Shown piece after piece: positions 5,618 through 12,789 of a stretch of 12,848 bases of DNA; position 1 is the first letter of the stretch, and the number at the start of each line of letters is the position of its first letter. The DNA lies in assembly GCA_026692885.1 (NCBI GenBank), contig JAPLNJ010000565.1:1-12848 (forward strand), read 5' to 3'. The stretch comes from Planctomycetota bacterium (GTDB lineage: Bacteria > Planctomycetota > Planctomycetia > Pirellulales > Pirellulaceae). Made by a program: the position numbers and the translations under genes. The notes below the pieces were generated by a model, which saw nothing but the letters and a program-made list of their open reading frames with translations, was not told the origin of the DNA and made no database searches.

Positions 5618-7003
5618 ATGATGTTGAACCCGCGCGAAAACCTACTTGACCCACCCGTTCCCCAGGACCTGGCCGACACGGAACGCGCCCTGCTAGGCGC
5701 CGTGCTTGTCGATCCCTCACGGCTCCCCGAAGCGGCCCAAGTGGTGAGCGGCGACGATTTCCATGATCCCGATTACGGCCGGCTATTCGCGACCATGCAG
5801 ACGCTGCAAGAAGCCGGACTGCCCATCGGAGATCCCGCGGTATTGCTCCCCGAGCTAAAGCGGGCCGGCTTGCCCGAGGCGGTCAGTACGTCCTTTTTTG
5901 TCGCGAAGTTGCTCGGTCTGGGGTTCGGTGTCCACGCGGTCTATTACGCCAAGCAGGTGACCCGCGCCGCAACGCTGCGACGTCAACACGTAATCGGCTG
6001 CGAACTGTTGGCGAGACTGCACGACATCGGTGCCGATCCCCACGACGTAGCCCAATGGCTGGACGCGCGGCTGCAGGGCATCGGGGGACGCTCTGCCGAC
6101 CCCTCGCGTACCATCGCCGAGATTGCGGCCGATGTGCTGGCCGACCTGCGACAGCCCAGGGACCACGCCAGAGGCATCATGTCCGGTCTGGTGTCTCACG
6201 ATATGACCGTAGGCGGATGGATGCCAGGCGAGCTGGTGATTCTCGCGGCAAGGCCAGGCATCGGGAAGACTGCACTAGGCTTGCAGACGGCTATGCACAA
6301 CGCGACGAGGGGACGTCCGGTTCTCTTCGTCTCCCTGGAAATGCGAGACCGCGAGCTGGTGACCAGGACGCTATGCGGCTTGTCAGGTGTCAATTCGCGC
6401 CGACTCCGAACTGGCCGGATGGAGGAAGGAGACCTGACAGCCATCGAACGCCAGGCGGATGAAGTAGGCGAAGTGCCGTTGCGTATTTGGGCCCCGAGTT
6501 CGGCAACACTCGCGAGGATCCGCGCAGTGGCCAAACGTGACGCAGCGGCCGGAGGATTGGCCCTGCTAGTCGTCGATTACATCGGTCTTGTTCGGCCAGC
6601 CGATCTAAAGCGGCCCAGGCATGAACAAGTCGCCGAGGTATCGGCCGGCCTCAAGTCGTTGGCCAAAGAACTGAATGTTCCCGTACTCGCCCTCTGCCAA
6701 CTGAACCGCGAGGCAGACGCCGCGGAACCGCGATTGTCGCACTTACGAGAATCAGGCAGCATCGAGCAGGACGCGGACATCGTACTTTTCATCCACCGCG
6801 AGAAACAGGACGCGACCGAAGCCCGCCTGATTATCGCCAAGCACAGGCACGGGGACACCGGAGCCGTAACCCTGCGATGGGTGCCCGAGCGCACGCGGTT
6901 TGACGATACAGGCGGAACCATAGAGGCGCCCGCACACAACCGGGTTGCACCGGGTCCCAAGCAGAAACCGTTGTACGACTTCGGGGAGTATTCCGACCAA
7001 TGA
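5618..7003 (+). CDS. dnaB-like: DnaB-family replicative DNA helicase
   Basis: A 461-residue hexameric helicase that unwinds DNA ahead of the replisome. The N-terminal DnaB domain spans about 14-125 (PVPQDLADTERALLGAVL). The RecA-like ATPase domain starts near 188: MSGLVSHDMTVGGWMPGEL, Walker A ARPGIGKT (211-218), SLEM (239-242), Walker B LLVVDYIGL (316-324), QLNRE (361-365), and the arginine-finger region LRESGSIEQDADIVLFIHRE (376-395). All key motifs are present, and the length is typical. The chromosomal DnaB would be expected elsewhere, so this is probably the element's own replication helicase, loaded by the preceding initiator-like protein. The first ATG is at 5618 with a second at 5621. 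An AAGGA site overlapping the upstream stop codon serves both. Confidence 0.92.
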   Translation: MMLNPRENLLDPPVPQDLADTERALLGAVLVDPSRLPEAAQVVSGDDFHDPDYGRLFATMQTLQEAGLPIGDPAVLLPELKRAGLPEAVSTSFFVAKLLGLGFGVHAVYYAKQVTRAATLRRQHVIGCELLARLHDIGADPHDVAQWLDARLQGIGGRSADPSRTIAEIAADVLADLRQPRDHARGIMSGLVSHDMTVGGWMPGELVILAARPGIGKTALGLQTAMHNATRGRPVLFVSLEMRDRELVTRTLCGLSGVNSRRLRTGRMEEGDLTAIERQADEVGEVPLRIWAPSSATLARIRAVAKRDAAAGGLALLVVDYIGLVRPADLKRPRHEQVAEVSAGLKSLAKELNVPVLALCQLNREADAAEPRLSHLRESGSIEQDADIVLFIHREKQDATEARLIIAKHRHGDTGAVTLRWVPERTRFDDTGGTIEAPAHNRVAPGPKQKPLYDFGEYSDQ

Positions 7004-7107
7004 TGAGCGTTGCGGCAGATCACCAGCAGGGTGAGACAAGCCTATCTTGCCTATACCCCCACCCCGGCTTGCGGGTCCTCCGCTGTCACATGAAGGCGCG
7101 AGATTGA
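7000..7107 (+). CDS. Possible 35-aa ORF overlapping the end of the helicase gene
   Basis: An ATG at 7000 overlaps the helicase stop codon (ATGATGAG), and the frame runs 35 codons. No domain is visible, and the peptide is not obviously structured. The coupling layout is the same as elsewhere in this element, but the evidence is thin. The alternative is that 7004-7160 is simply a spacer. Confidence 0.2.
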   Translation: MMSVAADHQQGETSLSCLYPHPGLRVLRCHMKARD

Positions 7108-7160
7108 ACCGAAGGGCGCGTGAGAGACATATACTCCGAAAATCTTAACAGGACTTCCCG

Positions 7161-7364
7161 ATGCTGACGGTACGACAGCCAAAAATCCGAGACGCCCGCA
7201 AGCAGCCTGCTGATCGCTACGTCTACGCCGAGCGTCCCCGGTGTCCGGTGTGCGGATCGCCCCGCCTGCTGGCCTACCGAACGACACGGCACGCAGACGG
7301 GGCCATCAGCCGCCACTGCCAGTGTGCGGCGTGTAGGGCGAAAATCATCGTCGTGTTGGAATAG
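7161..7364 (+). CDS. Small zinc-ribbon protein
   Basis: A 67-residue protein with a basic N-terminus and a zinc-ribbon-like core. Cys28-x-x-Cys31 (RCPVCGS) and Cys55-x-x-Cys58 (CQCAACR, with an extra Cys53) are separated by about 22 residues rich in Arg and Thr. The protein ends in a hydrophobic strand, KIIVVLE. Zinc ribbons of this size occur in phage regulators such as Ogr/Delta and Mu Com, but the sequence is too short to assign to either. It sits after the replication genes and before the capsid gene, where a late-gene activator or translational regulator would make sense; this is inference. AGGA lies about 8 bases before the ATG. Confidence 0.65.
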   Translation: MLTVRQPKIRDARKQPADRYVYAERPRCPVCGSPRLLAYRTTRHADGAISRHCQCAACRAKIIVVLE

Positions 7365-7426
7365 TTCCAGGATCTGGAAAACGGCAATTTGCGGTCGCTA
7401 CGATTGGGCGAAAGGAGATCACGAAC

Positions 7427-7654
7427 ATGAACGAACCACGGGCTACCGTCTACGAGTCACCAGGCGTCGATAAGCAGTTCTTCAGCCTGGGCTACATGGC
7501 CCAATTCTTCCAGCGGCCGATTGAGACTCTGCGGGCGATTCTCTCAGCGGCCGAGATCAAACCCGCCTACCTCCAGAACGACGTCCCGTTCTTCGACGGG
7601 GCCGCGCTGCTGACGGTTCGCCATGCTTTGGACAAGGCGCAGGCCGATGGGTGA
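7427..7654 (+). CDS. Small hypothetical protein, possible HTH
   Basis: A 75-residue protein with a strong AAAGGAG ribosome site about 10 bases before the ATG. Residues 19-66 (FSLGYMAQFFQRPIETLRAI and on to FFDGAALLTVRHAL) look like the helix-turn-helix and wing of a small DNA-binding protein, but the match to the MerR/excisionase pattern is weaker than in the gene at 3414. Its stop codon lies inside the start of the capsid gene (8-base overlap), so it is coupled to capsid production. No family name can be given. Confidence 0.6.
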   Translation: MNEPRATVYESPGVDKQFFSLGYMAQFFQRPIETLRAILSAAEIKPAYLQNDVPFFDGAALLTVRHALDKAQADG

Positions 7655-9548
7655 GCAACTGCTGCTGACCGCATCCGTCGAGATCAAAGCCGCAGACGTG
7701 GCCGACCGGCCGGCGCGAGTCAGCATCCTGGCCTACAACGGCGAGGTGATGACCATACCGGGCTTCGGCACCGTCGTCATCGACCTGGCCGGGCTGGACA
7801 TCACCGCCGCCTGCCAACTGCTGGCCGACCATGACAACAACCTGGCCGGCGTGCTGGGGTCCGGCGTGGCCACCGTCATCAACGGCCAACTGCACGTTGA
7901 TGGCACGCTGAGCCGTTCCAGCGAAGCCGCTATGAAAATCATCGGCCTGAGTAAAGACGGCGTTGGCTTCCAAGCCTCAGTGGGCGTTGTCCCGACTGAG
8001 CGCGAACGCATCGCCCCGAACAAAACCATTTTCGTCAACGGCCGTTCCGTTTCCGACCCCCGCGGCTTCCTGCTTGTGAAACGTGGAACCCTCCGCGAGG
8101 TGTCCCTAGTTCCTCTCGGCTGCGACCCCTCAACATCCGTCGCAATCGCCGCAAGCTTGAAAGGTAAGATCATGCCTACGACCACCCTCCCCGAAGTTTC
8201 CATGCTCCCCGAAGACGCCGAGGGACTGACCGACGTGGAACGCATCCAAGCCCGTTGGACGCGTGAGAGCTGGCATGATCCGGCAGGCGGTCCGAGACAC
8301 CGGGCGCGTACTGCGTTCATGTCGGCGGCGAGCGGCAAGATCACCTATGAGGACTTCGAGCGCGAACTGCTCAAGGCCAAGTTGGCAGACGCCGAACTCC
8401 AAGTTCTCAAGGCCAGTATGCCGAAGGGGCCGGCCATCCAATCGTCCCAACGGCAGGCCACTGGCGATGTGCTGGAGGGTATGATTCTCGCCCACCTGGG
8501 AGCCGAGCAAGTTGGGGTCCGTGCCCTGGGTGCCGAGACGATGCAGCGGGCTCGGGACATGCGAGTCACCAACATGCTAGACCTGCTGCGCGCTTCCCTC
8601 ACGATGGACGGACGCGACGTGCCACACGATCAGACGGAGTTGATCCGGGCCAGCGCGAGTATCGTGAGCCTGCCCACCGCTCTGGGAAATGCGGCCGGCA
8701 AGATCGCTATGGACGCGTACCGGCAAGCGGTCCCGACGTGGCGTAGCTTCGCCGCGATCAAACCCGCCAGCAACTTCAAGGCGCATTGCGGAGTGAGGTT
8801 GACCGACATCCGAAGTTTGGAGCAAATCCAACCGGACGGCACGTTCCAACACGGCAGTTTGGAAGAGGCAGTGTACGACTACAAGATCGACACATACGGC
8901 AAAATCCTGACGCTGACGCGCCAAGACATCATCAACGATGATTTGGGCCTGTTCAACGACACGGCGCAGGGGTTCGGTAAGGGTGCTGTTCGCAAGCTGA
9001 GTGATCTCGTCTACGGCGTGTTGTTGGCCAATGGCGGGGCATTCTTCGCCGCCGGCAACGCCAACTACTTTGACGGCGTTGGTACCGCGCTGTCTGCTAC
9101 GTCACTGGCTACCGCGCTTCAAAAGATGCGCGGGCAGACGGACGCAGACGGGGCCGTGCTCGACATCGTACCGAAAACGCTGCTGACGCCCCCGGAGTTG
9201 GAGCAGACGGCCAAGGCCCTGCTGCAATCCGACTTCATCCAGCGGACTGCGACGGACAACGGACCGACCGGAAACACCCTCAAGAACGCCCTGGCCCTGG
9301 AAGTCGAGAGCCGCCTGAGCAACGCCACCTTCACGGGCAACAGCGCGAAGGCCTGGTATCTCTTCGCCGCCCCTATCGACGCTGCGGTTATCGTCGCATT
9401 CCTGAATGGCATGGAATCCCCGACAGTCCAGTTCTTCGGACTGGACGCCGACGTCAACGCCCTGCGTGTGTCGTGGCGAGTCTTCCACGACTTCGGCGCC
9501 GCGCTGGCCGATCCCAAAGCGGCGTGCAAAGCTAAAGGCGAAGCCTGA
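7647..9548 (+). CDS. Prohead protease fused to Mu gpT-like major capsid protein
   Basis: A 633-residue fusion. Residues 1-172 are an HK97/Mu-type prohead maturation protease: the catalytic His62 lies in LLADHDNNLAGVLGSG, Ser111 in VGFQASVGV, and the conserved REVSLVPLGCDPST follows at 150-163. Residues 176-290 are a charged, helical, scaffold-like segment. Residues 295-620 resemble the Mu gpT-type HK97-fold capsid protein: EEAVYDYKIDTYGKI (406-420), LTRQDIINDDLG (423-434), LVYGVLLANGG (454-464), VPKTLLTPPELEQTAKALL (508-526) and AWYLFAAP (569-576). Such fusions are expected to cut themselves during capsid maturation. The ATG at 7647 is chosen over an upstream TTG because it has an AAGG site and a short overlap with the preceding gene. 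No terminase, portal or tail gene adjoins it, which is unusual for a prophage. Confidence 0.88.
   Translation: MGEQLLLTASVEIKAADVADRPARVSILAYNGEVMTIPGFGTVVIDLAGLDITAACQLLADHDNNLAGVLGSGVATVINGQLHVDGTLSRSSEAAMKIIGLSKDGVGFQASVGVVPTERERIAPNKTIFVNGRSVSDPRGFLLVKRGTLREVSLVPLGCDPSTSVAIAASLKGKIMPTTTLPEVSMLPEDAEGLTDVERIQARWTRESWHDPAGGPRHRARTAFMSAASGKITYEDFERELLKAKLADAELQVLKASMPKGPAIQSSQRQATGDVLEGMILAHLGAEQVGVRALGAETMQRARDMRVTNMLDLLRASLTMDGRDVPHDQTELIRASASIVSLPTALGNAAGKIAMDAYRQAVPTWRSFAAIKPASNFKAHCGVRLTDIRSLEQIQPDGTFQHGSLEEAVYDYKIDTYGKILTLTRQDIINDDLGLFNDTAQGFGKGAVRKLSDLVYGVLLANGGAFFAAGNANYFDGVGTALSATSLATALQKMRGQTDADGAVLDIVPKTLLTPPELEQTAKALLQSDFIQRTATDNGPTGNTLKNALALEVESRLSNATFTGNSAKAWYLFAAPIDAAVIVAFLNGMESPTVQFFGLDADVNALRVSWRVFHDFGAALADPKAACKAKGEA
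8160..8174 (+). promoter_or_regulatory. Possible internal ribosome site and start codon in the capsid fusion
   Basis: GAAAGGTAAGATC precedes an in-frame ATG at 8172 (codon 176), exactly at the boundary between the protease and the scaffold/capsid part. Initiation here would give a 458-residue protease-free capsid precursor, like the nested genes of lambda C/Nu3. The spacing is acceptable for a Shine-Dalgarno site. Its use is inference. Confidence 0.4.
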
Positions 9549-9597
9549 TAACGCTCGTCTGCGGTGCGCATTCTCCTTGTGAGCACTGCTGACGCAT

Positions 9598-9636
9598 GAC
9601 CGCCCGGGTACAGCAACACGCCCGGGCGGTCTTTTT
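9598..9636 (+). terminator. Strong rho-independent terminator after the capsid gene
   Basis: GACCGCCCGGG (9598-9608) pairs perfectly with CCCGGGCGGTC (9621-9631) over 11 bp with a 12-base loop, followed by TTTTT (9632-9636). It closes the transcription unit that includes the capsid gene, about 50 bases after its stop codon. Confidence 0.9.
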
Positions 9637-9640
9637 ATGC

Positions 9641-9732
9641 GCATCGCGTAGGCGTCAATTAGACGCATCGGACGGCCGGACGGGTTGCGGTTCGAGTCAA
9701 GGCGTCTGCGCTCGACTGGCGACGCCCTACGC
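9641..9732 (+). other. Structured non-coding stretch with alternative pairings
   Basis: GCGTAGGCGTC (9646-9656) can pair with GACGCCCTACGC (9721-9732) apart from one bulge. The same half-sites can instead form two local hairpins: GCGTC/GACGC (9652-9656 with 9662-9666) and GGCGTC/GACGCC (9701-9706 with 9721-9726). GCATCG recurs at 9641, 9665 and 9731. It lies between a terminator and the ribosome site of the 82-aa gene, so it could be a leader RNA or a protein-binding or attachment region. The pairings are seen; the function is unknown. Confidence 0.35.
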
Positions 9733-9760
9733 ATCGAGTTTTCATTCTGGAGGGTTGAAC

Positions 9761-10009
9761 ATGGTCGAGGACATGCAAGCCGAACATCGGCAGGTAAAGC
9801 AACTGTTTGGGCCGGACGCCACCATCACCGGGCGCATGGGGTCCGGCGTGGCCCCTGGGTGTATCGAGATCCGCATGGGCGACAGGCGGCTGTCATGCGG
9901 CCGGACTTTCCAGCAGGCCGTGGAGATCGCCACCAGGAAGGCGAGCGGATTGAGCCTCGCCACCAGGGCCAGCGTGGCGGAGCTGCCCACCGTGGCCAGC
10001 GGCGAGTGA
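9761..10009 (+). CDS. 82-aa hypothetical protein between capsid and recombinase genes
   Basis: A soluble 82-residue protein with a good TGGAGGG ribosome site 6 bases before the ATG. Residues 15-45 look like a beta-rich segment (FGPDATITGR, then GCIEIRMGDRRLSCGRTF), followed by a helix QQAVEIATRKASG (51-63) and an Ala/Thr-rich tail. I do not recognise the family. It lies after the capsid terminator and a structured leader, so it probably has its own promoter or depends on read-through. The longer in-frame extension upstream to 9596 is rejected because it would pass through the terminator hairpin. Confidence 0.6.
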   Translation: MVEDMQAEHRQVKQLFGPDATITGRMGSGVAPGCIEIRMGDRRLSCGRTFQQAVEIATRKASGLSLATRASVAELPTVASGE

Positions 10010-10213
10010 GTCACCCCCAGAAACCCCGTCAAAAAACACCCCTGCCCAAGAGCCTCTTTTTTTGGTGCCGCAAAACAGGCACCCAAACGCACGTAGCAGA
10101 GACAGCCGTACACTAATCGTGAGGGTGGGTAGCGATACACCAGGGGCTTTTAAGGGCTGGAATGGCAGGCGGGAAAGGGTGCGGAATCCCGCCAGATTCG
10201 ATGACCGGCCCTG

Positions 10214-10241
10214 TTGTAGGCGTGGCGCCCTGCCCTAAAAT
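10214..10241 (+). promoter_or_regulatory. Weak sigma70-like promoter candidate for the recombinase
   Basis: TTGTAG (10214-10219) and TAAAAT (10236-10241) are 16 bases apart. The -10 matches five of six consensus bases, but the -35 matches only three. Transcription would begin at or next to the hairpin at 10248-10280. Confidence 0.25.
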
Positions 10242-10247
10242 AGAAGC

Positions 10248-10280
10248 GGCTGCGGGGTGTTACAAGCACCGTCCGCAGCC
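10248..10280 (+). promoter_or_regulatory. Hairpin/operator-like dyad before the recombinase start
   Basis: GGCTGCGG (10248-10255) pairs with CCGCAGCC (10273-10280), and GGTG (10256-10259) with CACC (10267-10270) inside it. It ends 34 bases before the GTG start and has no T-run. It could be an operator for autoregulation, a stabilising 5' leader structure, or part of an attachment site. Confidence 0.45.
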
Positions 10281-10314
10281 ATCACCACTGCAAAACTTGG
10301 AAGGAGTTTCACAA

Positions 10315-11865
10315 GTGGCTACCAGTATTCTAACCGCGCTTTACCTACGTGCAAGCTCTAAGGACCAGACGGAAAGTATCCCCGCGCAACGTGACCTGCT
10401 AACCCGCTACGCTGCCGACCATGGTCTGGAGATCGGCCCGGAATACCAGGACTTCGCCATCAGTGGCGACAGTTGCAGCGGACGCCCTGGACTTCAGGCC
10501 CTACTCGCAGACGCCAAACTCGGCAAGTTCCAAGCCGTCTTGGTTCGCCAGCTATCCCGACTGAGCCGCCGAGACTCGTTGAAGAGCGCGGCGCAAATCA
10601 TCGGCCCGCTCCTGGACGCAGGTGTCACCGTCTACACCGCCGCCAACGGAGACCTAAGGCTGGACTCGGCAACAGGCCGGATCATGTTGGCCGTGCTTTC
10701 GGAATTCGATCATGCCGAGAACGTCAGCAGATCCATGAACGTCTTAAACGGCCAGTTGCGGGCCGCCGAAAGCGGTTCCTGGATTGGGAAAGTTCCCTAC
10801 GGCTACCGCATTGAAGGCACCAAGCACAACAAGGTATTGGTCTTGGCCGACCCGGAACACGTCGCCACCGTCCGGCGCATGTTCGAATTGTACGCGAGCG
10901 GCGAGTCATGCGAAGCAATCGCCAGGGCCCTGACCGCCGAGAACATCCCATCGGTCAAGGGTGGAACGTGGTCAGGTGACGTAGTTGGTTCCATGCTGAA
11001 TAACCCCGTCTACGTTGGGGATCACAGATTCAACCACACATCGGCCGGAAAGTATTACCAACTGACCGATGGGAAGCCCACTGAGCGGCGTGGCCATTGG
11101 GACGCTGACCAAGAGAAAACGAAGATCACGAAGAACGCCGAGGACCAGTGGGTCTACATCAAAGACCACTGGCCAGCCATCACCGATAGGGCAACGTGGG
11201 ATCGCTGCCAGAGGCGGTTGCAGTTCAATCGGGATCACGCGTCGCCAGCCCAACACGACCTGTATGCCCTGGGTGGGTTGCTCAAGTGCGAGTGTGGACA
11301 CCCCCGCGCAATGCACGGAAAGACCATCACCAACCGCAAGTATCGCTGTGAACAATGTGGTTCGTGGGTATCCGAAGCTGTGCTCTTGGAAGCAATCGCC
11401 GATACCATCAAGCAATCGCTGACACCGGACGACATCGCGGAACTTAGACGTCAGTTGGCCCTGAAGGCGTCGAAGCCTCGCCCCGTCGCCAGTACGAAGG
11501 CCCTGGAAACGAAGCTGGCCAAGTACGAGCGTCGGCTACTGGAATGTTCGACCGACATGCTCCCGACCATCGAGAAGGAAATCCGCACCCTACGCCGCGC
11601 GATCGAAGAGGGGCGCAGGGACGCCGCTACGCAAGCGGCAAGGCCATCAGGTGACGACATCGAGCGGGCCCTGGCTCAGTTGTTCAAACTGCCGGAACTG
11701 CTGGCCACCGCTTCGCCCAAGCTCCTGAAGGCCAGCCTGGCGGGAATCTTCGACGCCATCCACGTCAAAGCGACGTCCACGGGTCAGGGGACTGCACGAC
11801 GTTGGACCATCGCAGACGCAGAGGCGAGTTTACTACTGCCGGTAGGAGCTTTGACAAAGCACTAG
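10315..11865 (+). CDS. Large serine recombinase (site-specific integrase)
   Basis: A 516-residue recombinase that cuts and rejoins attachment sites through a phosphoserine link. The resolvase-type catalytic domain begins [13 protein letters not shown], with the nucleophile at Ser14 in Y-x-R-x-[10 protein letters not shown] and [20 protein letters not shown] continue it. A Recombinase domain follows ([14 protein letters not shown] and [20 protein letters not shown]), then a zinc beta ribbon with Cys325-x-Cys327 and Cys345-x-x-Cys348, then a coiled-coil-like stretch at about 395-440 typical of large serine integrases. The GTG start at 10315 has AAGGAG 8 bases upstream and puts the catalytic strand at the N-terminus. 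The 51-codon extension from the ATG at 10162 has no ribosome site and includes the hairpin. It is the last gene of the element and likely drives its integration and excision. Confidence 0.92.
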   Translation: MATSILTALYLRASSKDQTESIPAQRDLLTRYAADHGLEIGPEYQDFAISGDSCSGRPGLQALLADAKLGKFQAVLVRQLSRLSRRDSLKSAAQIIGPLLDAGVTVYTAANGDLRLDSATGRIMLAVLSEFDHAENVSRSMNVLNGQLRAAESGSWIGKVPYGYRIEGTKHNKVLVLADPEHVATVRRMFELYASGESCEAIARALTAENIPSVKGGTWSGDVVGSMLNNPVYVGDHRFNHTSAGKYYQLTDGKPTERRGHWDADQEKTKITKNAEDQWVYIKDHWPAITDRATWDRCQRRLQFNRDHASPAQHDLYALGGLLKCECGHPRAMHGKTITNRKYRCEQCGSWVSEAVLLEAIADTIKQSLTPDDIAELRRQLALKASKPRPVASTKALETKLAKYERRLLECSTDMLPTIEKEIRTLRRAIEEGRRDAATQAARPSGDDIERALAQLFKLPELLATASPKLLKASLAGIFDAIHVKATSTGQGTARRWTIADAEASLLLPVGALTKH

Positions 11866-11993
11866 CCAACTGGGCTGATTTGTTTTGTCCCTTCGGGGCG
11901 AGAAAACCAGAAACATCCACACGCAGGCGAAACACTATCTATCACCGTCCGCACTGCTCGCCCCCCCTGACGGCGCCGCAACGCGGAAGACCA

Positions 11994-12221
11994 GAATTTG
12001 TCCACCGGACTCTTGACGGCAAAACCGTTGAGCTTCAGGACGTGGGTATAAATCTGCGTGGTGCGGACATCTTGGTGCCCCAGCAACTCCTGGACGGTGC
12101 GGATGTCGGTGCCGTCGGCCAGCAAATGCGTGGCGAAGCTGAATGTGTGGCAGCCGGCAGGCTTCTGAAGGCCCAACTTTCGAACCGCAGCCCCCACCGC
12201 TTTCTGCAGATAGGACGGATC
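11994..12221 (-). pseudogene. intI-like: C-terminal remnant of an integron-type tyrosine integrase
   Basis: On the minus strand the peptide [20 protein letters not shown], then [20 protein letters not shown], then [19 protein letters not shown] matches the C-terminal catalytic part of integron integrases. The conserved CHTFRHSFATHLL reads [11 protein letters not shown] here: an in-frame 6-bp loss between 12140 and 12141 removes the catalytic Arg and the adjacent His. The later LGH and the nucleophile-region IYTH (Tyr) remain. Everything N-terminal is missing; homology stops where the sulfatase-modifying-factor remnant begins. Downstream of SPVDKF the frame runs on to 11862 without recognisable sequence. 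It is certainly inactive. Confidence 0.85.
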
Positions 12222-12227
12222 CATGTG

Positions 12228-12560
12228 ATGTGCGATCTGCACGGCAACGTGGCCGAATGGACCCGTACCGCCTACCGGCCGTATCCCTATCGCGAAGACG
12301 ACGGCCGCAATGCGGCGGACGCGGGCGGGAGCAAGGTGGTGCGTGGCGGTTCTTGGCGCGACCGGCCGGCCCGGTGCCGATCTGCGATGCGGTTGAGTTA
12401 TCCGCCGTATCAGCGGGTCTTCAATGTGGGGTTCCAGATCGTCTGCGAAACGCCCGAGGCGGGCAAGGTGGCAGCCACGGAAAAGGCGACAGCCACGGTG
12501 TCAACCACGCGCACGACGCTCCACCCTCGCCCCGGTACTCCGGGGAGAGGGCCGGGGTGA
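12228..12560 (+). pseudogene. C-terminal remnant of a formylglycine-generating-enzyme-like protein
   Basis: The frame 12228-12560 encodes [20 protein letters not shown], then [20 protein letters not shown], then [19 protein letters not shown]. This is the conserved C-terminal end of the FGE-sulfatase (SUMF1) family, whose active members convert a Cys or Ser of sulfatases to formylglycine. The N-terminal two thirds are missing: upstream bases belong, on the other strand, to the integrase remnant. The last 30 residues or so run into a repeat-derived tail (TTLHPRPGTPGRGPG). It is probably a broken gene, although the open frame continues upstream through the antisense of the integrase. Sulfatase-rich planctomycetes have many such paralogues. 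Confidence 0.8.
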
Positions 12561-12570
12561 GGGGTTTTCC

Positions 12571-12680
12571 CTCGTTCCCACGCTCCACGTGGGAACGCAA
12601 GTGTTTTGACGCTCCGCGTCGTCTGCCCAAGGACGCAGAGCGTCCGTGGCTTGCGTTCCGACGCAGAGCGTCGGAACGAG
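12571..12680 (-). repeat. 110-bp dispersed palindromic repeat, copy 2, uninterrupted
   Basis: It starts CTCGTTCCCACGCTCCACGT and ends GCGTCGGAACGAG. Its reverse complement matches the split copy at 187-284 plus 429-440 at about 107 of 110 positions. It provides the empty-site reference that proves the 139-bp insertion in copy 1. The preceding 12525-12560 (CTCGCCCCGG...CCGGGGTGAG) is another common GC-rich palindromic element. Confidence 0.85.
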
Positions 12681-12789
12681 AAAATCGAGGACCTGGACAA
12701 CCGCAAGATCTGTCGAGTAGGCATAATATGGTCTCCTTCGGTAGGTCTGGTTTGTATTCCCTGTTGCTCTTCTCTTTCGATCTGAAGAG

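Larger units (their letters stand above)
10010..10314 (+). other. Upstream region of the recombinase gene
   Basis: These 305 bases contain a GGTGCC/GGCACC hairpin (10064-10083) preceded, not followed, by a T-run, a weak promoter candidate and a larger hairpin before the recombinase start. In serine-integrase elements one attachment-site half commonly adjoins the integrase gene, so this interval and the one after 11865 are the places to look. No gene is supported here. Confidence 0.5.

Noticed and set aside
7647..9548. Encapsulin nanocompartment instead of a phage-type capsid
   Set aside because: The protease part, the gpT-like capsid motifs and the serine recombinase and replication genes all point to a phage-derived element; no cargo-type enzyme adjoins it.
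9685..9705. GGTTCGAGTC resembling a tRNA T-loop
   Set aside because: The flanking bases do not form a T-stem, and no acceptor or anticodon arm can be drawn around it.
10064..10083. GGTGCC/GGCACC hairpin next to a run of seven T, as a terminator
   Set aside because: The T-run precedes the hairpin on the plus strand, and on the minus strand the hairpin is followed by A, so neither strand has terminator polarity.
10162..10314. N-terminal extension of the serine recombinase from the ATG at 10162
   Set aside because: It has no ribosome site, contains the 10248-10280 hairpin, and moves the catalytic strand away from the N-terminus; the GTG at 10315 has AAGGAG at good spacing.
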